The notes: generated by a model from the sequence alone, not told the origin. 64,000 nucleotides of DNA from Mesostigma viride (GCA_009746045.1 RPFO01000310.1:167503-231502); one strand, 5' to 3'; positions 19,914 through 31,111 are shown, numbered from the stretch's first letter. Made by a program: numbers and translations.

Positions 19914-20924
19914 AGACCAGGCCTTGCTTCAGCTTGGGTGTCCCCAGTGGGCTGCTTGACCAAAGTACCAAGTGGTGACTGGTGCTTACTGGTTGACAGC
20001 CGGTCCTTCAGGGTTAGGTACACCCTCCTGGACAGGAGTTGGTGTGGAATGTCACTCCTACCAGCTGAGAATCATGCCTGGCCCTCCCCATGGGGTTCAG
20101 AAGAGTCGCCAGGACTTAAGTCGACGCCTTTGGCCTCAAACAGTTAGGCCATGCAAGGGCAACCCGAATGCTGGTTCTTACAGGTTGCTGTATATATGTT
20201 TTCTAGTGCTTGTTTCCAACCTGTTGCTAATAAAGAACCTGGTTGTGTGACCATGTGGAACATGGTTGCCAGGGAGCCACATTCTGGGTTATATATGCTT
20301 GAATAAAACATAATCATGTCATGTCATTCTCATGTTGTTCTCATGGTTGTAATGTTTCTCTTGTGTAAAGTTCCAGGTCACCTATAAACCTGGAGGTTGG
20401 GGTGGGGTTCAATTCCCCAGCAGAGCCACAGCCTGGCATGAGTGATTCCTGGGCTTAACACCCAGTGAAGACATGGGCTCCCCAATAAGGCAGTATTTGT
20501 ATAGGTGCTACCTGAGTCTCTTTGAGCATAAAAGGGAAAGGCTGGCCAAGGCGGGCGCCATAAGAACGGGCGCCTGTGATAACTGTGAAAGATCAGGAAC
20601 TCACAATAATACGTTCTTGGCATCCTTTAATCCCAGCCATTGGACTAGGTAATGTGCCTTGACTTTAATCTAACACCAAGTTCCCAAGGAAAGGTTGGGA
20701 GCTGACCAAGGGGTCAGGGGATAACCTGGGGTGACCTCTGATTCACTGGCCAGTACACCTAGCCTGGTCCAAGGGCGTATATGTTGTTACCCAAAAGGAG
20801 GCAGGACCCTGGGCCCTATCAGGTCTGATCAACCCCAAGGGACCAAGCGGTCTGTGGCTGAGTGGGCACAAGCAAGGTTAGGCTTGTTTCAAGCTGGTCC
20901 AGCTCCAAAAGAAGAAAGGGTTGG
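19914..20924 (+). other. Copia-2 3' noncoding region and polypurine tract
   Basis: Collinear with 9596-10530. It holds AATAAA-type sites (about 20230 and 20302), the T-arm-like hairpin (20403-20419), the doubled GGGCGCC motif (about 20554-20575, GGGCGCCATAAGAACGGGCG), and AGGAACTCACAATAATACG. The polypurine tract AAAAGAAGAAAGGGTTGG (20907-20924) touches the 3' LTR. No protein-coding potential is supported. Confidence 0.65.
20403..20419 (+). promoter_or_regulatory. tRNA T-arm-like hairpin in Copia-2
   Basis: TGGGGTTCAATTCCCCA: 5-bp perfect stem and 7-base loop. It keeps the stem of the Copia-1 hairpin (10050-10066) and changes one loop base. Position is about 0.5 kb before the 3' LTR in both. 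Confidence 0.6.
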
Positions 20925-21568
20925 AGTTAGCATTTTGGGCAACCAATATGCTAAGTGGATGCAGTTTGGAAAGACCTTTCCAACGCCGTGCTGACCGCCT
21001 GAAACAGACAAGGGACGAGAAAGATATCAAGTCCCGAAGTCCTAGCCATCCGTGGCCGACTAGGGTGCAGTCCTCTGGTATAGTGGACAGGACACGTGGC
21101 AGGCCGTGCCTGCACAGGCTTAGCCTGATTATCACGTGACTGTGGTCCACGTAGATCAGAGGAGCAGCAGCCTGTGACTGGTGGAATACTGGAGCTGGCA
21201 CAGGTCTGCAAGGATACTAGGCCTTGCAGGCTTGTGACAGGTCCTGTACTTCCTAGGTTGCAGAGTCTAGGCAAATCCAGTTCGTCCTGGCTCTGCACTG
21301 ATGCCAGTGGACGTTTAGGATTTGCTTGCACGCCTGCACGTGCCTCGTCACGCCGATGGGAACGAGGAACAACGCAAAGGATATAGCTTGGTCATGGGGG
21401 GTGACCAGCTATCTCGGAAAGCACGAACCGTGGGTGCCACCTTGGTCGTGGAAGTGCCCATTGTGGTCGTGGCCTGGTGAACAGATTTAAGGTTGCTGCC
21501 TTGCAACATTGGCTAAGACGCGCTGTGAAAGATCAAGAGCTCACATACGTTGGGTGCTCTTTCTAACT
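20925..21568 (+). repeat. 3' LTR of Copia-2
   Basis: Direct copy of 13080-13722, AGTTAG...CTAACT, followed by the duplication GTGGG (21569-21573). Confidence 0.92.
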
Positions 21569-21573
21569 GTGGG

Positions 21574-22151
21574 TGGTCCTCCCAAGGCTGGGCCCAGCAG
21601 TGGGACCTCACGAGACATCTGACAGTCAGGTGGAGTGTTATTTCTGCCAAGGGAAGGGTCACTTCAGGAATGAGTGTCCCTCGTACCTGAGGCAGGAAGG
21701 TCAGAGCAAGCCAGCCCAGGGTGGCAGCAAGGAGAAGGCTGGTCCATCCCAGGACAAGAGCAAGGGCAAGGCTGTTGATCATTGACGTGAGCCTGCACAC
21801 ATCCCTGAACCCTGGAGGGTGCCCCCAGGGGTGTGTAATGTAGCTGCTAGTGATGGCAGTGAGGGGCAGCCCCATGCTCTAGTAATAGCTAGAGCCCATT
21901 GGACACAATGGGGCAAGCTTGGTTACCACAGAGAGTATGCCAGCTGTAGCTGCAGTGGTTACTCGCCAAGGTGCCCGCCATGGCGGTGCTGAGCCTGAGG
22001 TAGGACCTGGTGTTGTGGACCCAGGTGGATCTCAGAAGCATTCTGACCGTGCAGGACTGGCACAGGATGGTCAGGATGAGGATAGGGCTGGAGACAGTCT
22101 GACAGGCACGACCCTGGTGCCTCCTGTACATAAGGGATCTGTACATACCTT
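21574..22151 (+). pseudogene. gag: Copia-4 gag zinc knuckle and start of pol, between Copia-2 and Copia-3
   Basis: This resumes the gag broken at 13079. A CCHC knuckle CYFCQGKGHFRNEC lies at about 21636-21677, followed by a Gln/Lys/Gly-rich tail and TGA at 21783-21785 in the context TGA CGT, again TGA-C as in the gag-pol junctions of Copia-1 and Copia-2. The segment then reads toward pol until Copia-3 interrupts it at 22151/22152 with target duplication ACCTT (22147-22151). The continuation of Copia-4 pol is at 35105 and below on the minus strand, moved there by the inversion. A frameshift separates the knuckle frame from the 13079 frame. Confidence 0.75.
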
Positions 22152-22632
22152 AGTTAGAATACGAATGAACGACTTGGTACAATGCTTGAGAACACAGAGT
22201 GCTGAGAGCAATGAATTGCTTGGTTCATTAGAAAATAGGTTTACCCTTTATCAACGTTTCTCTCACTGGCTGCGCCGCCAGTGACCGTTGGGTGCAGACC
22301 GTTGGCCCGAGGCCGCACGATGACAGGTAGCAGTCTAGTCACTGCATCGTGTGATCACAGATCAATGCACGCTGCAGTACGGTCCCTATCTAGGATACTC
22401 TAGTACCGTCCAATGACAGGACACTACGTATACTGGGTACTGACATCTGTCACGTACCCCAGTACCCAAAGTACCTATCTAGGGAAACGTATGCGACTCG
22501 ACTAGCATTCCTATCTGCATAGCCCACGTGGTATTTATATTCACATACCAACGTAGGTTTACATGGCTTATTCATACGTTGTATTCACAATGCCTTTGAG
22601 ACTTAGTCTACAGCAAAGCATGGAGACTAACT
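22152..22632 (-). repeat. 3' LTR of Copia-3
   Basis: 481 bp; on the minus strand it reads AGTTAGTCTCCATGC...CGTATTCTAACT. It is the near-identical inverse of 35111-35591, and partial copies are at 29453-29669 and 46356-46632 (Copia-5). A TATA-like stretch (GAATATAAATACC) lies in the first third. No strong polypurine tract precedes it: the upstream minus-strand bases are A-rich, ending ACAATACTGG. Confidence 0.88.
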
Positions 22633-23006
22633 CCAGTATTGTTTTATTATTTATTTCTTAATGCAGGTCTGCACCCCCAACATTATTGTTATTGTTTTTA
22701 AGTTGATTAGGGGTACAAAAGAGACATGGCTGGTTGAGCCAGGTTGGTTACAGCTGGCTGTTCTGGCCAGGTGTTATATTGCACATTAAATAAGGTGTAC
22801 ACAGCTGGCTGGTTTGGCCAGTTACTGAAGCACACATTAAGGAAATGGATACAGAGCTTGTGTCCTCAAGCTGCAAATGGATACAAATCTGACCTAGCCA
22901 GCACTCACACCCCACAACGAATGTGTTGAATTTTATGGCGCCCAGCAGCTATCGCTGTGGTAAGGGGGTGTGGTGGTTGTGTACTGTGCTATGGCCAGTC
23001 ATTTAT
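22633..23006 (-). other. Copia-3 3' noncoding region
   Basis: No ORF. The minus strand shows TGGGCGCCATAA near 22940, resembling the GGGCGCCATA box of Copia-1 and Copia-2, but I found no T-arm-like hairpin. The imperfectly repeated phrase GGCTGG/CTGGCCA occurs around 22727-22825. Confidence 0.5.
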
Positions 23007-26000
23007 TCAAACACTGACTCTGATATCATAGGGGTTCATGTTCTGAAAGAGGAGCTGGTACTGTTGGCCAGCAGCATCCCGCAGCTTCGTTAGAGCGTCT
23101 GCTGGGTTGTCCTCATCATCCACATGAGTCCAGCTGGAGAAATAGGTGGCCTCCTGTTTGAGGATCACCCAATCCAGGTCAGTGTGGACAGCAGCAGAAA
23201 CAGATTTCTTGGTTAGAAAACTGATCACAGAAAAGCTGTCAGTGTAGAGATGTGAGATGACATTGCATGTGCTGCCTGCCTGGGTTTGTAGCCAGGTGAG
23301 CATGTGCTGCAGGGAACGAGCATGCAATGCAGCAGACACCACAGCACGACATTCAGCTGAGTTGCTGCTGCCAGGTTTTCTGCGGTGTAGCCTGCTGTAC
23401 CAGGAAGTGAGGGACATGTAATCTGACCTGTTGGTGAGAAAAAACAGCCCTGATTCCCGTGCCCCCATCTGATTGATTGTTCTGCTCTCCATGGAGCTGT
23501 CCATGACACTGTGGATGTGGATGTCTTCCATCAGATTCAGGCCATGGAGGATGAGGGGGGGCAGTCATTGACCAACTTCCTGATGTGACTGCATTTTATC
23601 TTGACTAGAACATCATGGGTGACCCTGCTGATGACAGCTAAGGGAGCCCCACAGATGGCTGACCACCACCCCAGTTTGCCCTGAACAGTGGCACACATGT
23701 GTAAGGGGAGGTAGTTGTCCTGCAGCAGATCTAGACAATCTTGGATATATTCTGCAGGAGGGGAGAGAGAGCAGACCCACTGATCTGGCTGCCTATGCAG
23801 CTGCAACATGATGCCACAGAACTGGATGGGGGTTGTGCTCAATTCCACCTGTTTGCCAATCTCATATGATTCCTGGACCTGCTGAATAAAGGTTTCCACC
23901 TCAGCTCTAGGCCCACAAATGAGTTGGTCATCTCCATGCCACACAAAGAACAGCAGTCCAGAGGGGGTGGGTACAACAAAAAAGCATGGGTCCAGGTCAT
24001 CATACGTGGCCTTGAGCTTTTTGAATACTTCCTCTGCTGAGTCTCTGAAAATTTTTGGGGCACTGACAAGCCCTTCCACCCCAATGTTGATGATAAGGTG
24101 GGGCTCATCAATGTAAGGTTTCCACACAGCTGGGGTGTCTACCACGTACACCTTCCCTTTCCACACAGATTCAGCCTTTTCTGGGTCCCCCCTGAGGAAG
24201 GCCCTTTTAATATCAGTGGCTTTGCAGACATAGTCTTGGCCTGCATTGAGGTTGTGGAGGAATAGGGAGAGCATGATCCTGAGTGAGGTTTGTTGCAGCC
24301 CAGGTGTGTATGTTTCCCCTTTTGGCAGTGTGGATGTCCCCTTTAATTCTGTGACACATGGTCTGGCATGGAAGATTGGGGAGCCCACTTTTTGTGGTTT
24401 TTGTTTGAGAACAAATTTTAATCTGAGCTTTTTGGCTCCCTCTGGCACGTCCCATGAAGGGGTGACAGGCGGTTTGTATTGAGGGTTTTTGGGGTTGGGC
24501 AGGACCCATTCCTGCCTGGCTTGGTGGACAATGGCCATCAGCCACTTGGTAAACCCTTTTTGTGTTTTGCATTCTTGTATGACGTGGGAGATTTGGTGGG
24601 GTGAGTGCATGGCTATGTCCCACTTACCCAGCCCAAAGGCTGAGGGATGGAGGAACTGGCTGTGCACTAACTTGTCCAGATCAGGGATCTCCCCTGGTGC
24701 ATACTGAGTGTTGACTGCCTTGATGACAGCATCCATACCAGGGACAATACTGGAGAGAGGGATTTTAAAGTGGTCCAGAGGAACTGCACCCACCCCTGTG
24801 ACACTGAGCTCATTAGCTGAGATAAGCACCCCAGGATAGGATACAAAAGGTTCCCCCAACAAGGTGTTACCAGAGTACCCCTCCACCACCTGGAAGGGTG
24901 TCTGAATACCAAGTATAGGGAGCATCACTTGTCCCACTACATCCAGTGAGCTTTGGCCTGAGAAATCCTGCACCCGTGCCCAAAATGAAGGTGCAATCTC
25001 AAGACCAGGGATGGCTTGTGCACTGATCACACTGACCTGTGCCTGAGTGTCTATTGCCAGGGTCCAGGGGTCCTGACTAGTGCACACAGCTGAGACTTTT
25101 GCCAACCCTGCGGCCACAGCAGCTTGTTGCTTATGTGACCTGTGTAATGCTTGCAAGGCGACTGCCAATCTTGACCTCAGAGCGGGAGGGTTGGCAGACA
25201 ATTTGGTGCCTTGGGGCTGAGCTAATGCTTCCAACCCAGCTACCTCGTGCCTGGTTAAGCAATCCCCAGGTTGTGAAGTGGGCCTGGCTTCACTGAGGGT
25301 GGAAGGGTTCACAGAGGGTGCTGTGGTGCTGTCAACAGCAGTAATTGGTGGCTCAGAGCTACTGCTGGGCATGCTGGAGTTGCCAGATAGAAGTAGTGAG
25401 TCCATGCTTAAAGACTCTTCCCCAGGCACGTCTGCCATGGGAGAATAATACTTCTTAATTCTATGACAGCTCACCCTGTGACGCTTCCCATTGATATTGT
25501 GCTTGACCTCCACGGTCTTGCTGTTTTTGGTAAATCCACGGATGGTAACTGGACCTAGCCAAGTTCCAACCTTACCAAAGCTGTTTTCCTTGTAATAGAG
25601 AACTTGATCACCTTTTTGGAATACTGGCCTGGAATGGGTTTTATCTTTTTCTGCCAGTTTTGCTGAGGTTTGTGCACGTGCAGTGTTGTACAGTGCTATC
25701 ACCTCTGGGGGATATACACCTGCCTGCAGGCCTGCTGGGATTACTTCACCCCACGTGGCATGCAAGACAGGTCTCATGTTTAGGGTTGTGCACATTTCAT
25801 GACACCAGAGTGCCCTGTCACAATAGACCCCTGAAGTAGCATCCTTGGAAGGATTTTTGGCTAGTAGGGTTTTGACAGATCTGATGGTTCTTTCAATGAC
25901 CCCCTGACCCTCATGATCTTCCAGCCCAGCAATCTCTATTGCTTCACACCCTTCCAGGTCAGTCAGACAAGAAAATTGTTGATCAAGCAAAATTCTGTCA

Positions 26001-26704
26001 ACTGGGTAGAATCTGGGTAAAGCAATCATGAGTGCAACACGTAGCTGCCCTGCAGACATGCCAGGTAGGGGTTCCATTACTGTGAACCTGGACCATGAGT
26101 CTTTTAGGATCAGGTAGGGTTGGACATCTTTGTTGATGTGCATCACATCCCCCACTATCATGCCCCTATTGGTGGAAGGAGTTGCAGTATGCCATTTTTG
26201 AGGTTTGGGGCTATTGAACTGACATTCTTGACAGTGTTGTCTAGCCAGTTTTACTGCATTCCTGAGTTGTTTTCCCATGCTACTACCCCCCAGCCGTCTG
26301 GCCAGTTCCTCAGCCACTGTTTCATGACCCATGGCTAGGTGCAGCTGATGAGCAAGCTCCTTGATATCTATGGAGTTGTCAACAGTAGGGGTTAGTGCTT
26401 TTATGTAAGGTTCCAGAACAGGGTGTTGGGAGGACAGTAAGGTTGCTGCCTCAAAATCAATTATGCCCTGGTTGCCATCCCCAATGGTAATGAGATCATC
26501 ATCCTCAGAGTACAAGGTGAGAGAACTCACATTGTTTTTGGTAGCGAGGCCTGTTGCAACGGCTGCCTGGAGGCCCCAGGGGATGACGTGCGTGCCAGCA
26601 ACCCGGGCAGAGATCCACGTTGGCCAGGGAGTCGTTGTTGGGGCAGTTGTCCCGTGTGCCCTCTGGAAGCACCTCAGGCACCGTGGGCCAGGGTTGCCAG
26701 GTTG

Positions 26705-26735
<31 letters not shown>

Positions 26736-26884
26736 CCCTGCTGGGACCGGTTCTGGCCCTGCTGGGACCTGTTGTTGTTGTTGTTTTGGCCCTGTTGGGA
26801 CCTGTTGTTATTGTTGCCCTGCTGGGACCTGTTGTTGTTATTGTTGTTGTTGTTGTTGTTGTTGGGGTTGCCATGCAGGGGCAC
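23007..26884 (-). pseudogene. pol: Copia-3 pol: integrase, protease, RT, RNase H
   Basis: A long frame (26884 to 23537, about 1115 codons) begins in an Asn/Gln/Ser-rich repeat, then a knuckle-like CLRCFQRAH remnant. Integrase: HQLHLAMGH with HCQEC (zinc site), D in IVGDVMHI, D in ILLDQQFS, E in GVIERT. A Pro/Ser linker follows, then a protease-like domain AIDTQAQVSVIS ending NTLLGEPFV. RT: TDIKRAFLRGD, GLVSAPKIFRD, DPCFF, VWHGDDQLI. A length change in a C7/G7 homopolymer near 23560 shifts the frame; RNase H (VMDSSMES, AECRAV, YTDSFS, NPADALTKL) is read to 23007. Same order and atypical motifs as Copia-1 and Copia-2, with DTQ instead of DTN. Confidence 0.85.
26700..26875. repeat. GTT/CAA microsatellite at the Copia-3 gag-pol overlap
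   Basis: Several blocks of (GTT)n on the plus strand, separated by repeated CCCTGCTGGGACC units. On the minus strand one frame gives poly-Gln (gag), another poly-Asn with RSQQG repeats (pol). Confidence 0.8.
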
Positions 26885-27689
26885 ACGGTGCCACGTGTTG
26901 CCACGCCCCTGAGAGCCACTGCCCCCTTGGTGGGAGGACTTGTGGGTCTTGGGTGCCCCCCCTGGCTGGCCCCCCTTGCGTTTGTGGCCTTGGACACCCT
27001 GGACCTTGGGGTCCTGGGCCTGGGTTGCCAGTACCCAGGGGGTCCACTGCCTCCTCGATATAGAGCATGGCAGCTCTGAAGTTGTCCCAGAGGGACTTGA
27101 GGCCTGTAAGCAGGGTAGCCAGGACAGAAGGTTGCAAATTAGCTTTTGTTAGCCAGGTGTGGATGAGATACCTTGGTTGGAGCTTGAGAAGCTCAAGGTC
27201 TTTCTCAATCATTACCCTGTATGTTTTTGCATCCCCAGAGAGGTTATTCTTGTTCACCTTATATGCAGCAAGCCAGTTGAAACGTTCTACTGCTTCCATG
27301 TGGTTATTGGTAAGCACTAGCTGTTTCAGATCAGTGATAAAGGTAGGCCACTGTTCAATGGCTGCTTCAGGTGTCAGGGTGCGTTCCTGATAGGTTTGAA
27401 TCAATGCTCTAATTGCAGGAGATGATTGATGGAATGTGGAGGAGGCCCTGAGAGCCTTAAACTGATGTCTAAGGTTGAGGCCTTCCATCCCATACTCCAG
27501 AGCAAAGACAAATTGCTTAGCTTGTTCAACAGTGTGACCCTCAGGCAAACCAGCAATATTGATTTTGGATTCCTTTTTATGAGGGTTAAACACACCTGTG
27601 GGAGGGGGGTTGGCCCTCAAGAAGACGTCGGTTGCCTGTTGGAGGCGGGTGGGGTCCAGGTTGATGGTCCCCCGCTCATACCGCGACAT
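26838..27689 (-). CDS. gag: Copia-3 gag
   Basis: Open frame of 283 codons from ATG 27689 (MSRYERGTINLDPTRLQQAT). The frame stays open upstream to about 27740, so the true start may lie further out, near the inversion breakpoint. The helical capsid-like part (AKQFVFALEYGMEGLNLRHQ, AIEQWPTFITDLKQLVL, EAVERFNWLAAYK, LLTGLKSLWDNFR) is followed by Pro/Gly-rich linker and a poly-Gln run coded by CAA repeats. Pol overlaps in another frame, reading the same repeat as Asn. Either a programmed shift or slippage of the repeat links gag and pol; there is no in-frame TGA here as in Copia-1 and Copia-2. Confidence 0.7.
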   Translation of the reverse strand: MSRYERGTINLDPTRLQQATDVFLRANPPPTGVFNPHKKESKINIAGLPEGHTVEQAKQFVFALEYGMEGLNLRHQFKALRASSTFHQSSPAIRALIQTYQERTLTPEAAIEQWPTFITDLKQLVLTNNHMEAVERFNWLAAYKVNKNNLSGDAKTYRVMIEKDLELLKLQPRYLIHTWLTKANLQPSVLATLLTGLKSLWDNFRAAMLYIEEAVDPLGTGNPGPGPQGPGCPRPQTQGGPARGGTQDPQVLPPRGQWLSGAWQHVAPCAPAWQPQQQQQQQQ

Positions 27690-27750
27690 CAGGGCGCGCA
27701 GGCCCTCGACAGTTTGCAGCTGGTTAGCTGTTAATTGGGTGCACAGCTAC

Positions 27751-28784
27751 GGCCCCTAGGCATTGGGCGAGTCCTAATCTCCTGAGGTGGTGCCTCTATG
27801 TGCAAGCCTACTGGACGTGTCATGTATTCCTGGATAAACCTATCTGCTTCCCATGCTGTCTTGAATCCCTTAAAGATAGCCCTATCTATGCCTATCCACT
27901 ATATAGTTCTTGCAGTCTACCCAGCTATAGAAAATGCCTACTTTCCCTGTGCCTCCATCATGTGCCACAGCATAGTAAAGTTGCCTAGATACATCACTAC
28001 CCCAACCCCCAAGTCCATTATTACATCTATTATTATTTCTATTATTACTATTAGCCATCACACACGTTGTCTATTGCCAGCAGACAGAGATAGAAAAGAG
28101 AAAGGAACCTTTTTACCTCTAGTGTGTGACCTGTCACAGGGGGGGGGGGATGCCAACTGGCTCTAATCTAATCACTATCACAGAAATCAGGAGCTTCGCG
28201 CCCCTAATTCCATACAAGAGGGTAGCCTCCGTGATAACTGCCCACCTTTTCGCAAGGACAAAGCCACGGAAACCACCCTACCAGCGTCCTCGGCTTTCGC
28301 AGCCAGGACGCTAGTCACAATACGTCACTAGAAACGACAAATTCACAAAGAAAACAACAAGGAGGGGCGCACATCACCTCACCTCCTACGCGTGCAGGTA
28401 AGAGAGACGGAGCAAGGCGGTTGGCTGCAAGCTACTACCACATACTGCATGACAAAACGTACCTTGGCGTTGCGCAGCCGACTTTCCTCCCTGGCTTGTG
28501 GCGCCGATTCCTTGTAGTGGTGCAGAGCCGAGCTCCCCGTCGGTGCCCAATCGACAGGAGATGCTTCTAAGCCCTATCCTATGACCGCCCTTTCAGCTAG
28601 ACGACACCGCCGTTCACCACAGCCAGCTTCCCAGGCTGTCGGGTCGAACTCGGCTTTCTATCTCACTAAATATTGGGCCGGTCCTGCGCAGGCCCTGCGC
28701 TATTAAGAATGCACCTTGCGGCTTAAACACAAGGGCTCTTCGCGAGCACCTGTGGAAAACCTCTAGAACTACCTCCGATACCAG
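27751..28784 (-). other. Copia-3/Gypsy junction zone: left inversion breakpoint and Gypsy leader
   Basis: No gene is supported. The right part, next to the LTR, must be the Gypsy 5' leader in minus orientation; the left part belongs to Copia-3 or its junction. The switch point is not resolvable by eye. AT-rich ATT repeats (about 28017-28050), a G9-10 run (about 28139-28149) and a palindrome ACTATATAGT (about 27899) are present. A plus-strand ACTATATAAT occurs near 37318 in the partner zone. Confidence 0.55.
28769..28784 (-). promoter_or_regulatory. Gypsy primer-binding site
   Basis: Directly inside the 5' LTR the minus strand reads CTGGTATCGGAGGTAG. A TGG start one base after the LTR is the classical primer-binding position, complementary to a tRNA 3' end (…CTACCTCCGATACCA). 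The first part resembles the plant initiator-Met type TGGTATCAGAGC but then differs. Confidence 0.7.
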
Positions 28785-29452
28785 TGTTACGTCACCGAGC
28801 CGGACGGTGCGAAAGATCTAATCTAGTATAAGGTGCAGTTTAATAAGCCGGCATAGCCGCGCATCCGCGTACCGCGATAGCAAGCAAAGATCGCAGTAAA
28901 TTGACTAACTGAGCAGCGGTTTATCCTCAGCTAGGCCTTATAGCATGATTAATTAATCTAGCTATATAACACGGCATGTCATGAGGCAAATGACATCCGG
29001 ATTAGTGCCCCTTGGTCTGAGAGAGTCGTCAACACTCGTTTCATTAATCATCAAACCAAAGAGAGAGAGTCCATCATCCACAGACCAATTTCACCTAGCT
29101 GCGCTACCAAGCTGGCAAGTTGGTGTGCAGGCGCGCCGACATGCGCGCCGATCTTCCAGATACTGCCGTCAAGCCCCAATAGGTTCTGTATGACGTCTAG
29201 GGCCGGCCCGGCCCCTAGAAGATCTCGTACTTCTGGCTAGGCCCAAAATAACTGGTCCGGAACACACAAAGTACCAAATAAACACACAAAGTCCCGAACT
29301 TAGGACAAATTCCCAAATAAGTCCCGAACTGAGTCCTATAGTCCGGCGGACTATGAAAGCGAGCTATCGAAAGTCCCAAACGAATAACAAATGACTTTCG
29401 ACTTATCAATTGAAGGCATTGTTACGCCCATACAAAGGTCTGGGCCGTAACA
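28785..29452 (-). repeat. 5' LTR of the Gypsy element (inverted piece)
   Basis: 668 bp; the inverse of 45689-46355 with few differences. Termini are TGTTAC...GTAACA (TG...CA). It is flanked by the duplication ACTAC at 29453-29457, which pairs with GTAGT at 46356-46360. It is followed on the minus strand by the primer-binding site, so it is the 5' LTR. Confidence 0.9.
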
Positions 29453-29669
29453 ACTACGTATACTGGGTACTGACATCTGTCACGTACCCCAGTACCCAAA
29501 GTACCTATCTAGGTAAACGTATGCGACTCGACTAGCATTCCTATCTGCATAGCCCACGTGGTATTTATATTCACATACCAACGTAGGTTTACAAGGCTTA
29601 TTCATACGTTGTATTCACATTAATGCCTTTGAGACTTAGTTAGTCTGCAGCAAAGCATGGAGACTAACT
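29453..29669 (-). repeat. Copia-5 LTR, 5' part, cut by the Gypsy insertion
   Basis: 217 bp matching the first part of the Copia-3 LTR (minus strand AGTTAGTCTCCATGC...). It breaks exactly at the Gypsy insertion site ACTAC. The rest of the same LTR is at 46356-46632. Together, minus the duplication, they give 489 bp, close to the 481 bp of Copia-3. Confidence 0.85.
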
Positions 29670-30412
29670 CCGGCCCCGCACCACACGGTGCATATGGCGG
29701 CCCCCTCCGAGCCACCACCGGTGTCGAGCCCCTCGTCCGGCGCATGAGGGGAACGCGCACAACCTCCTGCACCACATCACGATCTAAGACGGGTCCTCCT
29801 CCTCAACGTTGTCTGGATGCATCACATCCTGGCTGGGTGTTTCTATCCGACATTTCCTGGCGAATGCTCGCCAGTATGGAGTCGGATGTCCCCGAATCAT
29901 CCGTCATGGGGGACGAAGAGGAGTGCTGCTGCACCTCCTCCTCGGAAGATGCCTCGCTCATCAGGGCCTTGCCCTTGTTGGTCGGATCGTTCTTGGGAGC
30001 CATTTTTCCGAAAAAATGTGGGTAAAAAGTAGAGTGTAAAATGGGTTGGCTTTGCTCGTCGTAACAACGCGTGTGTTTTTCACCGGAGTTTGTTAATAAT
30101 GCAAGTTATGGGATACACAGAGCCAGAATGCTCAGGCAGTGCCAAATGGCGTGTGTGTGAACGACGAGACACCTTGGCATTAGGATAATGTGGCACATAT
30201 ACTGCTGGCCAGCCGTCAACGATGGCTGGCCAGACTTAACGTAAGTTAAACAAACTTACTGATCCTAAACGGACTAGCCTATCAGTTACAACCTGATCTA
30301 GTCAGTCCTAACATGACAACTATGTACAGTCCCGGTACTGAGGTACCGGCTCATCACATACTGAGTATAGCCACGTGTCCATGCCACAACTGCTCTAGTC
30401 CAGCACCGTCCC
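29670..30412 (-). other. flank between Copia-5 and Copia-4, with a short gag-like ORF start
   Basis: On the minus strand an ATG at 30003 opens a 66-codon frame to 29803 (MAPKNDPTNKGKALMSEASS), rich in Ser/Glu/Asp, like the N-terminus of a retrotransposon gag. It then shifts or stops and is cut by the Copia-5 LTR at 29669. It is probably an older element into which Copia-5 and Copia-4 inserted. The right end (30408-30412, GTCCC) is the Copia-4 target duplication. The rest shows no coding signal. Confidence 0.4.
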
Positions 30413-31111
30413 AGTTAACGTTTCTAAACGCAATGTATAAGGATATGGTTGCAATGCAGCAAATTATGTGTGAATATGGTTGGAACGGAGCTTTGTTAAA
30501 ATTGGATAATGTTACAGCGCTCAGACACTTGAGGCTTAGACACGAGTTTGGCAAGTCAAGGCAACACACGTGAGGCGGTCTCGCAAGAGATGACCAATTG
30601 GCACTGGCCTATTCTTTATATACTTGTGCACTGTGCTTTGCTAGGCCTGAGCAGCCTCGTAGGGCCTGCTCAGTATTAACACCCCCGGTACAGTATTAAC
30701 AACCTGTACAGCGTCCAGATCCTATACAGTAGGTCTGCCATACAGGCACAGTGACCACAGAGTACAGTCCACAGTGATTATTGCGTCTGCACCCAATAGT
30801 CTAGGACTAAGCCTGCGGTACCAACAGACCACAGGTTAAGGCTCCTATTTCCTGCGTACGACGTATTAATCCAATACCGTCGTAGGTTCAGCACCTAATT
30901 CCTGTCAGCCCAGGAATTACTGTCGACCCCATATGCCGTCGGCACATATTCACGCACGACTTAGAAGAACAGCCGGCTCGCGCTCGCGCGCGACCGGGAA
31001 GTCGGAACACCATAACTTTCTTGATACTTGTCGGAATGAACTCGTTCCGGTGCCGCTGGAATCGCAGAGATATGCCAAATCAGGAACACGCCAATGCCCT
31101 TGGCGTTAACT
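30413..31111 (-). repeat. 3' LTR of Copia-4 (inverted piece)
   Basis: 699 bp, inverse of 544-1241. On the minus strand it begins AGTTAACGCC directly after a polypurine tract and ends CGTTAACT before GGGAC. The tract identifies it as the 3' LTR. Differences from the 5' LTR include a short indel near the AATTATGTGTG block (30461-30472). Confidence 0.88.

Larger units (their letters stand above)
13080..21568 (+). mobile_element. Copia-2, full-length LTR retrotransposon inserted in Copia-4 gag
   Basis: The 8.49-kb element has LTRs at 13080-13722 and 20925-21568 and target duplications GTGGG at 13075-13079 and 21569-21573. It is collinear with Copia-1: ORF0, gag, TGA, pol, T-arm hairpin, polypurine tract. 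ORF0 is intact; gag has two frameshifts and pol one. The two LTRs show only about half a dozen differences by eye, so it is one of the younger insertions here. Confidence 0.92.
22152..27750 (-). mobile_element. Copia-3, 3' half (gag, pol, 3' LTR)
   Basis: Minus-strand element half: 3' LTR 22152-22632, 3' noncoding 22633-23006, pol 23007-26884, gag 26838-27689. The missing 5' half (5' LTR and ORF0) is on the plus strand at 35111-37203. The two halves share LTRs of identical length (481 bp) and the matching target duplication AAGGT (22147-22151 as ACCTT, and 35106-35110). They were separated by the inversion described in the findings. Confidence 0.85.

Noticed and set aside
21573-21785. A stand-alone small zinc-knuckle gene
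   Set aside because: It is the remainder of Copia-4 gag cut off by the Copia-2 insertion, as the GTGGG duplication shows.
544-31111. A giant DNA transposon bounded by about 700-bp inverted repeats
   Set aside because: The repeats have polypurine tract and leader on the sides expected of LTRs, and the inverted orientation is explained by the inversion that also affects two other elements.
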